The notes: generated by a model from the sequence alone, not told the origin. Counted from the stretch's first letter, positions 52,368-61,635 are shown. The stretch: 64,000 bases of DNA from Staphylococcus simulans (GCF_003043455.1 NZ_PZGG01000002.1:1-64000); one strand, 5' to 3'. Translations and numbers: made by a program.

Positions 52368-54004
52368 TGTCTATCACGTCCTTTATCTCTTTGTGTGGAA
52401 ATGACTTGGTCATCTGTCACAATACGCCCCTCTTCCATATAAATACGACGTTGTGCCATACGAATCGTACTTTCACGGTGCGCAATCATAATGACTGTAC
52501 TGTCTTTAAAATAAGTACTTAACGCTGCTTGAATCGTACGCTCTGTCCAAACATCTAACCCCGTCGCAGGTTCATCAAAGACTACCAACTCTGGATGTGC
52601 TAACAATACACGAGATAATTCAATACGTCGCATTTGTCCTCCAGATAACATTTCTCCGCCTTCTCCGATATACGTATCAATACCTTGAGGCAATTGATTG
52701 ATTTTCTCCATCAAACCAACCGCTTCTAGCACTTCAATCACCTTTTCATCATCTGTGTCTTCAAACATTGAGACATTTTCTTTAATTGTCGCATTGAAAA
52801 TATAAGGTTGTTGACTTAACACACCCATTTTCAATCGTTCAGATTGAAAAGAGATATAACCAGCTGTCGGTTGTCTGCGTTGCAAGATTAATTCAGAAAG
52901 TGTTGTCTTCCCTGCACCACTTGGACCGACTAAAGCAATCTGTTCACCTTTATAAATATTAAAAGTCACATCCTTAACTGCTGCTCTATCTGCTTCTGGA
53001 TAGTGATAGCTTACTTGTTCTAGCTGAATCAATGCATCTTGTTGAGGGTTAATATATCGTTTCGTTAAAGTAGTCTCGTCAGCTTCTTGATCTAATGCCT
53101 CAAATACTACATCCACAGCACCTTCACTTTGTTTACCTGTATGGAACGCTTGACCAAGGTCTTTAATAGAATTGTAGAACTCTGGCGCTAAAATAATCGC
53201 AATCGCAGCGGTTTCAAAAGTAAGATTATGAAAGAGTACTAAACCAAGTCCTGCTTCTAGTGCAACTAAACCAATTCCTAATAAGCTGATGAATTCCAAT
53301 AACAAACCAGATAAAAAGGCACTACGCAAAATTTTCATTGTTAAATCTCTAAAGCGTGTACTCTCTTGATAAATGGCTTGCTCAGCTTGTTTAGAACGAT
53401 TAAATAGTTTTAAAGTGACTAAGCCTTGCGCTAGGTTTAAAAAGCGCTGGCTGAACTGCGTTAAATATGTCATTTGTTCTTTAGATTCATCCCGTGTTTT
53501 TAATCCAAAAATAATATAGAACACGGGAATAAAAGGCGCTGTAATCATCATAATAATCGCTGTATTCAAATGAATAAAACACATTGCGATAATAATAACT
53601 ACAGGTACCAGCACTGCCTTAAATACTTGAGGAAGATAGTCTTGATAAAATGGTGTAATACCATCAATACTTTCAGTCATCACGCTCATTTGTTCACCGA
53701 CAGGTTGTTTCGTAGGATGATCTACCATACGACGACGCAATGTATTTTTGACTTTGTATGCAAGTTCTGTCCCCATCCGTTGATTAGACATGTTCAGTAC
53801 TGCACGTAATAATAACGCTGCTAATAAGATCATCAACATTGTCTGAATACTATAATGATGTGAAGTTTTAATCAGCATTTCGTCTAACACTTTCGCAATG
53901 GTCACATTTTGAATGACTACGATGACAGCTAACATCGCACAAATGATGCCCATAATGATCGGGTATTGCTTGTATTTCAGTGCATAACGCATTAAATGTT
54001 TCAT
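52364..54004 (-). CDS. cydD: heterodimeric thiol ABC exporter subunit CydD
   Basis: Partner of CydC: six membrane helices (1 to about 300) then an ATPase domain with Walker A GPSGAGKTTL, signature LSGGQMRRIEL and Walker B LVVFDEPATGLD. I start at the ATG giving MKHLMRYALKY, with AGGG eight bases before it (547 aa); a GTG 9 bp upstream overlaps that site. First gene of cydDC, with an intrinsic-terminator-like hairpin in its leader. Confidence 0.86.
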   Translation of the reverse strand: MKHLMRYALKYKQYPIIMGIICAMLAVIVVIQNVTIAKVLDEMLIKTSHHYSIQTMLMILLAALLLRAVLNMSNQRMGTELAYKVKNTLRRRMVDHPTKQPVGEQMSVMTESIDGITPFYQDYLPQVFKAVLVPVVIIIAMCFIHLNTAIIMMITAPFIPVFYIIFGLKTRDESKEQMTYLTQFSQRFLNLAQGLVTLKLFNRSKQAEQAIYQESTRFRDLTMKILRSAFLSGLLLEFISLLGIGLVALEAGLGLVLFHNLTFETAAIAIILAPEFYNSIKDLGQAFHTGKQSEGAVDVVFEALDQEADETTLTKRYINPQQDALIQLEQVSYHYPEADRAAVKDVTFNIYKGEQIALVGPSGAGKTTLSELILQRRQPTAGYISFQSERLKMGVLSQQPYIFNATIKENVSMFEDTDDEKVIEVLEAVGLMEKINQLPQGIDTYIGEGGEMLSGGQMRRIELSRVLLAHPELVVFDEPATGLDVWTERTIQAALSTYFKDSTVIMIAHRESTIRMAQRRIYMEEGRIVTDDQVISTQRDKGRDRQ

Positions 54005-54053
54005 CTTTTTCACCCTTTTATTTTAATCAGGCCATTGATTTCGACACAACAAA

Positions 54054-54092
54054 GGTGGAACACGTATGTATGTCATGCATACCTGTCCCACC
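54054..54092 (-). terminator. terminator-like hairpin in the cydD leader
   Basis: GGTGGGA...GTATG pairs with CATAC...TTCCACC on the minus strand, followed by the imperfect T run TTTGTTGT, about 50 bp before cydD. The rest of 54005-54419 is AT-rich with a small AGGAC/GTCCT hairpin at 54130. Attenuation is inference. Confidence 0.5.
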
Positions 54093-54419
54093 CATTTTAC
54101 TTTCGTATCATCTTTAATTAATAGATATCAGGACGTCTGGTGTCCTTTATAGTCATTTGTGTCAAAAATGTCTTACCTTCAACTTAAAACATATAAGTAG
54201 AATTTTCAATTTATTCGCCTCAAAATTAATTTTAATTAAGAAATTAACCTTCATAGTTTTGTCATAATTTTTAATACTCCTACATCTTAAGTCTTATCTT
54301 TCAAATTACTGCGAGAATTAGTAGCACAAAGAATTTTTTATATGCTATCATAAAAGTTGTTTCAACTGGTATTTACATACATTCATACAAAATATATTTT
54401 GAAATAAGGAAGGTACGCT

Positions 54420-55319
54420 ATGTTATTGTTAGAATTACTCAAAGCGCTGATTTTGGGGATTGTCGAAGGTTTGACAGAATTTGCGCCCGTATCCTCAACA
54501 GGACATATGATTCTTGTAGACGACATATGGCTGAAATCGACGAGCTTCTTAGGTTCAGAATCTGCATTCACCTTTAAAATTGTCATACAGTTAGGTTCTG
54601 TATTTGCGGTAGCGTGGGTATTTAGAAATCGTTACTTTGAAATGTTCCATCTTGGAAAGTATAAACATACGGCACAATCTTCGGAACTTACAGAAGGAGA
54701 AAATTTAAGCAGAACAGCACAATCTAAACAAAAACGTCTAACGATTTGGCACGTTTTAGTAGGGATGATTCCTGCTGGTGTTTTAGGTTTATTATTCGAT
54801 GATTTAATTGAAACATACTTATTCAGTGTGCCGACTGTTATGATCGGACTTTTATTAGGTGCGTTCTATATGATTTTCGCACAAAAGTTCAGCCGTCGTT
54901 ACGCACACCGCGAACACCTTGATCAAATCACTTATGTTCAAGCATTTATTATCGGTTTATCACAAGCAGTTGCGATGTGGCCAGGGTTCAGTCGAAGCGG
55001 CTCAACAATTTCAACTGGGGTTTTAATGAAATTGAATTATAAAGCTGCCTCTGACTTCACATTTATTATGGCTGTACCGGTTATGTTAGCCGCAAGTGGT
55101 TTGTCATTGGTAAAACATATGGAATATATTCATTTAAATCACATTCCATTTTACTTAATAGGCTTTATCGCCGCATTCTTATTCGGATTATTATCTATTC
55201 GTTTATTCTTAAACTTAATTAACCGTATTAAATTGGTACCTTTTGCGATTTACCGTATTATTTTAGTTATCTTTATCGCGATCCTTTATTTCGGATTCGG
55301 AATCGGAAAAGGCATTTAA
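54420..55319 (+). CDS. uppP: undecaprenyl-diphosphatase UppP/BacA
   Basis: Membrane enzyme (299 aa) that dephosphorylates undecaprenyl diphosphate to recycle the lipid carrier for wall synthesis; also gives bacitracin tolerance. Two family motifs are visible: GIVEGLTEFAPVSSTGH near the N-terminus and WPGFSRSGSTISTG. About eight membrane segments. A charged, polar insertion (KYKHTAQSSELTEGENLSR) lies at about 81-100. Good AAGGAAGG site. Monocistronic. Confidence 0.95.
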   Translation: MLLLELLKALILGIVEGLTEFAPVSSTGHMILVDDIWLKSTSFLGSESAFTFKIVIQLGSVFAVAWVFRNRYFEMFHLGKYKHTAQSSELTEGENLSRTAQSKQKRLTIWHVLVGMIPAGVLGLLFDDLIETYLFSVPTVMIGLLLGAFYMIFAQKFSRRYAHREHLDQITYVQAFIIGLSQAVAMWPGFSRSGSTISTGVLMKLNYKAASDFTFIMAVPVMLAASGLSLVKHMEYIHLNHIPFYLIGFIAAFLFGLLSIRLFLNLINRIKLVPFAIYRIILVIFIAILYFGFGIGKGI

Positions 55320-55331
55320 TTGATACATGTG

Positions 55332-55361
55332 CCAGCATTGAAATTCAATGCTGGTTTTTTT
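55332..55361 (+). terminator. terminator after uppP
   Basis: CCAGCATTG pairs with CAATGCTGG, followed by seven Ts. Confidence 0.95.
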
Positions 55362-55485
55362 CATGCCTTCAACCACTGTCGCTTTAACCGTTCAAAAAAG
55401 TTGTGTATGATACAAGGGTATTCGTTTATCCCCTAATCACTCGGGGTATTTAAATGTTATATACTAATAAATGGAGGCCATTCAA

Positions 55486-56187
55486 ATGGAGAAGAAACGA
55501 TTAATTAGAACATTGTTAACGGTATTACCTATCATTCTTGTACCTTTAATTGTGGAAAGAAAACGCATCAAAGACCATCCTGATGTACAAAAATTGAATG
55601 ATAAAACCGCAGGTCTAAGACAAAGTGTCTCTGACAAGTCTTCACAATTTGCGAGCGGTGTATCAAATAAATCTTCTAAAGCTGCGTCAGCGGTTTCTAA
55701 TAAATCTTCTGACCTTAAACAATATGTAAGCGAGAAGAAGCAAGAAATCGAAGAGAAACGCCAAGCTAAAAAAGAAGCGAAAGCCAACGACCCAGAACGC
55801 ATTAAAGCAAAAGGCGACAAATTAGAAAAACAAAATGCTAAAGAAGCTGAAAAAATGGCGAAGAAATTAGAGAAAAACATCGAAAAACGCCATAAAAAAG
55901 AAGATAAAGATTCAGAAGCAACACGTAAACGTCTTGTTAAAGAATTAAAAGACGCTCAGAAATATGAGAAAAAAGTTGGACGTGTACCAGGTGGTCAATC
56001 TGACAAACAACTTCACAATAAAGGTGAAGAACTTGAACAAGAAAATAAAGATGAAGCTTATGATATGAACCGTATTTTAGAAGATCGCATTGAACAACGT
56101 TTAAAAGCTGAAGAAGAAGCAAGACGTGCCAACGAAGAAGAACGCATCGCGGAAATTCAAAAACATGAAAATAAGCCGAATCTTTAA
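55486..56187 (+). CDS. membrane-anchored coiled-coil protein
   Basis: A 233-aa protein. One N-terminal hydrophobic segment (about 6-23, LLTVLPIILVPLIV) is followed by a Ser/Lys repeat stretch with NKSS units, then long Lys/Glu-rich helices predicted as coiled coil (about 80-150 and 180-230). No enzyme motif; possibly a wall- or membrane-associated structural protein. Start at the second ATG, with GGAGG eight bases upstream. Directly followed by the yaiI-type gene without a gap. Confidence 0.8.
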   Translation: MEKKRLIRTLLTVLPIILVPLIVERKRIKDHPDVQKLNDKTAGLRQSVSDKSSQFASGVSNKSSKAASAVSNKSSDLKQYVSEKKQEIEEKRQAKKEAKANDPERIKAKGDKLEKQNAKEAEKMAKKLEKNIEKRHKKEDKDSEATRKRLVKELKDAQKYEKKVGRVPGGQSDKQLHNKGEELEQENKDEAYDMNRILEDRIEQRLKAEEEARRANEEERIAEIQKHENKPNL

Positions 56188-56640
56188 ATGACACAAGTCA
56201 TTATTGATGGTGATGCTTGTCCCGTTACAGATTCAATTATTCAATTGACTGAAGGGACAGGCATTTTTGTTGTGTTGGTACGCAGTTATGCACACTTTTC
56301 AATGCGAGACTACCCTGATCATGTACGTATCGTTTACGTCGATGATGGTCCTGATCAGGTCGATTATAAAATTGTTCAATTAGCCGAAGCAGATGATATC
56401 GTAGTCACACAAGATTATGGTTTAGCTAATCTGCTGATTAATAAAGTTCAGTACGTCATGCATCATAATGGTATGCTATATAGTGATAAGAATATTAATT
56501 CCTTACTCGAACAACGTTATTTGAATGCGCAAACCAGACGCCACGGCGGACGTCATAAAGGTCCGAAGAAATTCTCAGAAGAGATGCGTAACAATTTCGA
56601 GCAAGCATTCAAACGTGTGATTAATAAGATTTCTTCTTAG
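56188..56640 (+). CDS. YaiI/YqxD family (DUF188) protein
   Basis: A 150-aa protein of the UPF0178/DUF188 family, a PIN-like fold of unknown function. Family features: VIIDGDACPVTD at the N-terminus, VDDGPDQVDYKIV, VTQDYGLANLL and the basic end RRHGGRHKGPKKF. Acidic residues in the first and third motifs could bind metal as in nucleases (inference). The ATG follows the previous stop at once. Confidence 0.9.
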   Translation: MTQVIIDGDACPVTDSIIQLTEGTGIFVVLVRSYAHFSMRDYPDHVRIVYVDDGPDQVDYKIVQLAEADDIVVTQDYGLANLLINKVQYVMHHNGMLYSDKNINSLLEQRYLNAQTRRHGGRHKGPKKFSEEMRNNFEQAFKRVINKISS

Positions 56641-56652
56641 GAGATGACAGTT

Positions 56653-57228
56653 ATGAGCAAATTAAAACGTATTGCAGTATTTTGCGGCGCAAGCAGAGGG
56701 AAAGATAAAGTTTACATGGAGCAAGGCTACGCTTTAGGTAAGTATATGGCAGAAAATGGTTATACTTTAGTCTATGGTGCTGGCTCTGTCGGTGTGATGG
56801 GCGCGATTTCTAATGGCGTTTTAGATAATGGCGGAGAAGCAATTGGTGTTATGCCAAAAAGCTTAGATGATAAAGAAATTACGAGCCAACGGTTAACGGA
56901 TTTAGTATTGGTGGATTCACTTCATGGTCGCAAGGCCAAAATGAGTGAGCTTGCCGATGCCTTTATTTTAGCTCCCGGCGGTGCTGGTTCACTTGAAGAG
57001 TTCTTTGAAACTTATAGTTGGGCACAAATTGGTATTCACGATAAACCGATGGCTGTTTTTAATATTAATAACTTTTTCGAACCGCTTCACCATCTCATTG
57101 ACTCTATGATTGAAGCTGGCTTCATTGATGATAAATATCGCGGCTTGGCTCCACTATATAATAATTTAGACGATTTATTCGATGGTTTAGAACATTATCG
57201 TTCTGTCGGTACACGTACTTATGATTAA
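56653..57228 (+). CDS. LOG-family (TIGR00730) Rossmann-fold protein
   Basis: A 191-aa protein related to the cytokinin riboside 5'-monophosphate phosphoribohydrolases (LOG/YvdD), which split AMP-type nucleotides into base and ribose phosphate. The usual GGxxGLMG appears here as GAGSVGVMG and the usual PGGxGTxEE as PGGAGSLEE, so both motifs are kept with conservative changes. GRKAKMSELADAF is intact. Start chosen at MSKLKRIAVF with GGAG nine bases upstream. Confidence 0.88.
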   Translation: MSKLKRIAVFCGASRGKDKVYMEQGYALGKYMAENGYTLVYGAGSVGVMGAISNGVLDNGGEAIGVMPKSLDDKEITSQRLTDLVLVDSLHGRKAKMSELADAFILAPGGAGSLEEFFETYSWAQIGIHDKPMAVFNINNFFEPLHHLIDSMIEAGFIDDKYRGLAPLYNNLDDLFDGLEHYRSVGTRTYD

Positions 57229-57264
57229 TACATCTAAATAACTGATAATAACTTCATTCATAAC

Positions 57265-57302
57265 AAAAAGCGAGAAACATCACCTTGAGTTTCTCGCTTT
57301 AT
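57265..57302. terminator. convergent terminator between LOG-type and GNAT genes
   Basis: AAAGCGAGAAAC pairs with GTTTCTCGCTTT, a perfect 12-bp stem. Confidence 0.9.
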
Positions 57303-57844
57303 TCATTCAGCTTTTTATAATATCTGACTTGTGTTTTGAGCGGATGTGCTGCTGACACATTCGGTAATTCATAGTCTTCTAAATAATGCATACCGATTTT
57401 TTCCATCACTCTTCTTGAAGCCGTATTTGTTTTGGCTGTCAGACTATAGACTTCTTCAATACCTTTATCCTTTGCATATTCAAGCACTGCTTTTGCCCCT
57501 TCTGTTGCGATACCATTGTCCCAAACCTCAGGTATCAAACGCCATCCGATTTCAAAGAAAGGCAGATCTTTAAATGGATACTGGCTACGTTTAGGAAGGT
57601 AATTCAATCCAATAAAGCCGATCCATTCTCCGCTTTCTTTTAATTCTACCGCAAACAAACCAATACCTGATTGTTTCAGTTGTTTTTGCATCGCCTGCAT
57701 ATCCAATTCAGAACGGCGATAGCTTAATATGCTTGGGAAGAATCTGCGAACTTGTCGATTCGCATTCATTTTTTGAAACGGCAATAAATCTTTATCTTCC
57801 CAATCTCTTAACTTTAAACGTTGTGTTTCCAAATATACACTCAT
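57299..57844 (-). CDS. GNAT-family N-acetyltransferase (RimJ/RimL-like)
   Basis: A 181-aa acetyltransferase. LETQRLKLRDWEDKDLLPF at the N-terminus, WIGFIGLNYLP, EIGWRLIPEVWDNGIATEGAKAVLEYA (acetyl-CoA loop) and NTASRRVMEKIGM are typical of the Acetyltransf_3 group that modifies ribosomal protein N-termini or small amines. Start at MSVYLETQRL with GAGGTGG. Substrate unknown. Confidence 0.9.
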   Translation of the reverse strand: MSVYLETQRLKLRDWEDKDLLPFQKMNANRQVRRFFPSILSYRRSELDMQAMQKQLKQSGIGLFAVELKESGEWIGFIGLNYLPKRSQYPFKDLPFFEIGWRLIPEVWDNGIATEGAKAVLEYAKDKGIEEVYSLTAKTNTASRRVMEKIGMHYLEDYELPNVSAAHPLKTQVRYYKKLNE

Positions 57845-57898
57845 TTGATTCCACCTCGTACACCCATTCAATCTCTTGTGCTCTATCTAAAAAATTGA

Positions 57899-57987
57899 TA
57901 TACAAAAAAGCACTTTTGTAAAGTGTCCTCTACTCGTGATAGTAATATAAATCGATACGACTTCACTTACAAGCGCCTTTTTGTATA
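57899..57987. repeat. imperfect inverted repeat with internal terminator
   Basis: TATACAAAAAAGCACTTTTG at left is mirrored by the complement of CACTTACAAGCGCCTTTTTG (then TATA) at right. Inside the left arm CACTTT/AAAGTG with six Ts on the minus strand makes a local terminator, probably for the 58024 gene. Confidence 0.5.
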
Positions 57988-58023
57988 CTTTATAAGATTG
58001 TCGAAAATGCTGTATAGTTGCGA

Positions 58024-58335
58024 TTATGCTTGAGGAAATTCAGAACGCGTATTGTAACTGATTAGTTGCACAGTTACAGGCACTTCTTGCAAACGATCAC
58101 GTTCGCTTTTAGGTGCTGTAAATACTACGTCAACAAAATCACCTAAATGATTTAATTTATATGTCGCTTCAAACGTATCTGTATCTGATTCGAAATTAGG
58201 TTTTTGAGCAACTCTGCGTCTTACTTGTGCTGAAGGTGCTTCATGTTGATAGCCTGTAATTTTTTCGATGGCATTACCGACTTCTCTTAAAGTCATCTTA
58301 TTACCTTCTAATTCAAAAAATTGTTGTTCGTACAT
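58024..58335 (-). CDS. small conserved hypothetical protein
   Basis: A 103-aa soluble protein with mixed charge; the N-terminal part MTLREVGNAIEKITGYQ looks helical, the rest beta-rich (ATYKLNHLGDFVDVVFTAP, VPVTVQLISYN). No family recognised. Ribosome binding site AAAGGAG is good though 11 bases from the ATG. It lies 71 bp after the lipoprotein gene and may share its transcript. Confidence 0.75.
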   Translation of the reverse strand: MYEQQFFELEGNKMTLREVGNAIEKITGYQHEAPSAQVRRRVAQKPNFESDTDTFEATYKLNHLGDFVDVVFTAPKSERDRLQEVPVTVQLISYNTRSEFPQA

Positions 58336-58406
58336 GATTCAATCGACTCCTTTAGTTCGTTTATCCATTACCTATTTAATACCCTTCTGACTTTTCAAAC
58401 AAACGC

Positions 58407-58787
58407 TTAAGATTGTTTGTTTTCCTTCTTGTCAGAATGTGGTGACTGTGTCTTCTGGTCATTTTCTTTAGTTGTGCTAGAAGAAGCTTTCGCTGATTTT
58501 TCCTTCTTATCTTTAGCTTCTTGTTCTTTTTTAGCTTTATCTTCTGCTTCAGATTGTTGTTTTGCTCTTTCTGTCGCAACTTTATCTTTCACTTCATCCT
58601 CTAACTTATCAACGCGTTCTTTCACCGTTTTTTGTTCTTTCTCAAGCTTTTCTTTCTTATCTTTTAATTGTTTGTTCTCTTTCTTTAGTTGTTTGATGTC
58701 ATTTTCCAGTGCTGTCTTCTCATCACTTTTACCACAAGCGCTTAACATCAAAGTTGAAGCTAACAGCACCATCATCACTTTCTTCAT
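58407..58787 (-). CDS. coiled-coil lipoprotein
   Basis: A 126-aa lipoprotein: signal peptide and lipobox LSAC (Cys18), then a Lys/Glu heptad-rich coiled coil (about 25-95) and a polar Ser/Thr/Lys tail. Probably attached to the outer face of the membrane, role unknown. AAAGGAG precedes the ATG. The antisense strand is also open over this region because of the biased codons, but only this strand has a signal peptide and ribosome binding site. Confidence 0.85.
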   Translation of the reverse strand: MKKVMMVLLASTLMLSACGKSDEKTALENDIKQLKKENKQLKDKKEKLEKEQKTVKERVDKLEDEVKDKVATERAKQQSEAEDKAKKEQEAKDKKEKSAKASSSTTKENDQKTQSPHSDKKENKQS

Positions 58788-58991
58788 GTATTTTTAACTC
58801 CTTTAACCATGAATCCAACGCTTATATAACGTCAATTTGCTATGTATATTTTACCATGTATCCGCCTTCGCTCATAGTTTCCACACATACACTAAAAAAA
58901 GAAAGAAAAATGATAACTTCAATGATTGATTTATACGCTTAATTTAGTCATAATATGCTTGATTGTATAATATGAATCGGAGGGTAAAGCA

Positions 58992-59678
58992 ATGGCTAAA
59001 TCTACAGAACAATTGATGCGCGAAAACAATGTAAAAGCGTTGCATCTTAATAATACAGACCGCGAAATTTTTGAAAGCTATATGACTTATATTCGTGCTG
59101 ATTTGCGCGTTAACCCTCATGATTCCGAATTAATGTTGAATCGTATTTTAAAAGAACTGTTAAAATCTGAAAACCAAGGTATGTTGGCCATGGATTTCTT
59201 TGATCATAACCCACGTGCCCACGCGATAGAAACGATTAAAAAGCTTAAAAACGAAACGGTACAAAATATCTTCAAATATATTTGGCATCACATTTTGTTT
59301 TTACTAGGAATTTTTTCGTTCTTCAAAGGATTTGTCGGTTTCTTTATAGGTGAAAAACCTATCTATTATTTCACCTTCCCCATCATTGTATTAATTGGAT
59401 TATTTATTATCTTTTTATTCGTATGGTGGATTTTCAAGACTGTACAAATACAAGCTTTCAATAAGTCTAATTGGGTTTGGCTTTTAACTTACGCGGTTAT
59501 TTTCGGCTTGATTGCATTATTATTCTATGTCTTATATATTCCGCAATCTTACCTTACATTTGGCCCGTCTATCCATATTGGTAATTGGACATTTATTATC
59601 ATTTCATTCGTCATCACGCCAATTGCATTTTATGTCGACCATCATTTTGTGAAGAAAAACAGCAATACTTACTTATAA
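58992..59678 (+). CDS. DUF1129 membrane protein
   Basis: A 228-aa protein with a soluble N-terminal helical region (1 to about 95, HNPRAHAIETIKKLKNE) and four membrane segments in the C-terminal half. This layout fits DUF1129 proteins of low-GC Gram-positives, whose function is unknown. Ribosome binding site GGAGGGT. Divergent from the lipoprotein gene; strong terminator after it. Confidence 0.85.
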   Translation: MAKSTEQLMRENNVKALHLNNTDREIFESYMTYIRADLRVNPHDSELMLNRILKELLKSENQGMLAMDFFDHNPRAHAIETIKKLKNETVQNIFKYIWHHILFLLGIFSFFKGFVGFFIGEKPIYYFTFPIIVLIGLFIIFLFVWWIFKTVQIQAFNKSNWVWLLTYAVIFGLIALLFYVLYIPQSYLTFGPSIHIGNWTFIIISFVITPIAFYVDHHFVKKNSNTYL

Positions 59679-59687
59679 ACAATTAAA

Positions 59688-59737
59688 ATAACAGCCTCAA
59701 AAGCAGGAATTACCCTATGCTTTTGAGGCTGTTATTA
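59688..59737. terminator. convergent terminator
   Basis: A perfect 19-bp stem: AATAACAGCCTCAAAAGCA with TGCTTTTGAGGCTGTTATT. Confidence 0.92.
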
Positions 59738-59758
59738 TTTGTTTAACTTTCAGTAATA

Positions 59759-60247
59759 TTAATTGATTAAAATTGCTAAGAAGAACCAAATGACCATAAT
59801 AATCATGACCATGGCTTGTGCTGCAGTACTTGCTAAAAAGCCGACAACTGAACCGAAACTTGCTTTAAGCGCAGTCATTGGATCGCGTCGTAACACCATC
59901 TCTACAATAAATACTGCAATTAATGGAACTAAAATAATGCCGAACGGCGGGAAGACAAAACATCCGACAATCACACCGATTAAAGCTGTGATTTCTCCTG
60001 CTTTAGAACCGCCAAAACGTCTTGTAAAGTATTGACTCATCATAAGATCAGCCACAAAAATAAAGATAGTTAAAATAATCATTGAGATATAAAAGACCCA
60101 AGATAATTTTCCGTTATGAAAACCAATTTGATAAATTAAAAATCCAATCCACATCATCGGCATTGACGGGATAACGGGTTTAATTAAACCAATAAACGCG
60201 GTAACAAAACACGCAATAATCAATAACCATAAAATTGTTGCTAGCAT
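59759..60247 (-). CDS. DUF456 membrane protein
   Basis: A 162-aa protein with four to five hydrophobic segments and Gly-rich helices typical of DUF456 (VIPSMPMMWIGFLIYQ near the N-terminus, FGGSKAGEITALIGVIVG, FPPFGIILVPLIAVFIVE). Function unknown. Start after AGAGG. It lies 14 bp after the MFS gene and is probably co-transcribed. Confidence 0.88.
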   Translation of the reverse strand: MLATILWLLIIACFVTAFIGLIKPVIPSMPMMWIGFLIYQIGFHNGKLSWVFYISMIILTIFIFVADLMMSQYFTRRFGGSKAGEITALIGVIVGCFVFPPFGIILVPLIAVFIVEMVLRRDPMTALKASFGSVVGFLASTAAQAMVMIIMVIWFFLAILIN

Positions 60248-60261
60248 GGTAAACCTCTTTC

Positions 60262-61458
60262 TTATTCAATAAATTTCTGCTCTTTTGTAAAGAAGATTAA
60301 AATCATTCCTAATGCTAAAGAAGCAGCGGATACATAGAATACATTCCCTAATCCTACGATTTGACTCATCATACCGCCAAGTAAATTCCCGCATAATTGA
60401 CCGATGACCAACGCATTCGCAAATAAAGTTGAAGAATAACCCGGGAAATCAGGCAAGATGTCTTGGAAGTAACTAATACCAATCCCTAATAGTACTGCTA
60501 AAAACATTGCTAAAAAGACTTGGCCAAGCATCATCATATAAATATTATCAAACACACCGATACTGAAGAAGAAGAGTGCACCGAATAATGCGCCAAATAT
60601 CAATAAGGTCCTTGTTTCAAGTTTTGCAGACAAAACACCTAAAATAATCATAAATGGCACTTCTAAGCCCGCACACAAGCTCGCAAGCACACCGACATAG
60701 TCTTCACTCTCATGAAGATACTTCGTCACAAATAGAGGCATATTGAGCGTATACATCCACTGTCCAATATGCAGTAAAATAAAGGCAACAAACGGTACAA
60801 TTAATTTTTTGTGTGTCAACATACTCGGTGCTTTACGTTCGATATGTGTACCTTCTTCTATCGGCCGATTTGTTTTCACTTCTTTAAAGAAGAAGACTTG
60901 AAGTAACAGTGTAAATAATAAAATAACTACTGTGCCTCCGAATAAGCCGGCATATCCCATACTTTTATTTAATAAGGCTCCGATTAACGGACCAAATAAG
61001 AATCCGAATGAAAACATAGAACGTAATACAGTGTTAGCAAATTTAGCACGACCGCGTGAAGAAGATGCATTGATAGATTCACGTGCTGAAGCATAAAGTT
61101 GAGGCATTGCAGGTGCGAACAAACCTTGGAACAAAGCATATAACGCAATGTACAGCCAGATTGTGTGAACATAGAAGTAAATACCGAAACTCATTGCGCC
61201 CATAAACAGCGCACCAATAATCAAGACTTTTCGATTTACATTCCCTTTATCAGAAAAACGTGCCACAATTGTATTAACAGTAAACTGACTGATTGCGGCA
61301 AGTGCTAATAAGACACCAAACTGAGTAGTTGTCATACCGAGTTCATTTGTCGCAAATAGAACTAGATAAGGAATCGTAATCGCAATTCCCATACCTACCA
61401 GCATCATATTAACCACGAATAATTTATAATTTTTAATATGCAGTAACGCTGCAAACAT
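60262..61458 (-). CDS. MFS exporter (sugar efflux/multidrug type)
   Basis: A 398-aa major facilitator with 12 membrane segments. Motif A-like ARFSDKGNVNRKVLI follows helix 2, and FGFLFGPLIGALL resembles motif C of exporters. The overall pattern is closest to SET-type sugar efflux or multidrug pumps; substrate not decided. Start after GAGAGG. Upstream of the DUF456 gene in one unit. Confidence 0.85.
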   Translation of the reverse strand: MFAALLHIKNYKLFVVNMMLVGMGIAITIPYLVLFATNELGMTTTQFGVLLALAAISQFTVNTIVARFSDKGNVNRKVLIIGALFMGAMSFGIYFYVHTIWLYIALYALFQGLFAPAMPQLYASARESINASSSRGRAKFANTVLRSMFSFGFLFGPLIGALLNKSMGYAGLFGGTVVILLFTLLLQVFFFKEVKTNRPIEEGTHIERKAPSMLTHKKLIVPFVAFILLHIGQWMYTLNMPLFVTKYLHESEDYVGVLASLCAGLEVPFMIILGVLSAKLETRTLLIFGALFGALFFFSIGVFDNIYMMMLGQVFLAMFLAVLLGIGISYFQDILPDFPGYSSTLFANALVIGQLCGNLLGGMMSQIVGLGNVFYVSAASLALGMILIFFTKEQKFIE

Positions 61459-61593
61459 AGTCTAACCTCTCTTAAAACTTATTTATATAACCTCTAGTTT
61501 AATCAATTTTCCTACCTTTTGGAATAGATGTACAACGATTTCATCTAAAACACAATGCAATTTCAAAAGACAGCGTTTTCATATACAAACATG

Positions 61594-61622
61594 AGAAAAA
61601 GACACCCTAACTAGGATGTCTT
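61594..61622 (-). terminator. terminator after the lysR-type gene
   Basis: AAGACA-CCT pairs with AGG-TGTCTT, followed by T run on the minus strand. Confidence 0.85.
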
Positions 61623-61635
61623 ATGTACACATCAG

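Noticed and set aside
54054-54092. T-box antiterminator before cydD (GGGTGGGACAGG resembles it)
   Set aside because: The bulge sequence is wrong, no specifier stem is apparent, and cydDC is not an amino-acid or tRNA-related operon.
58376-58579. 67-codon Lys-rich open frame on the minus strand
   Set aside because: It lies in another frame of the lipoprotein gene and has no start signals.
58417-58797. 126-codon open frame on the plus strand, rich in Ser and Phe
   Set aside because: It mirrors the Lys/Glu-rich coiled-coil lipoprotein on the other strand, which has a signal peptide, lipobox and ribosome site.
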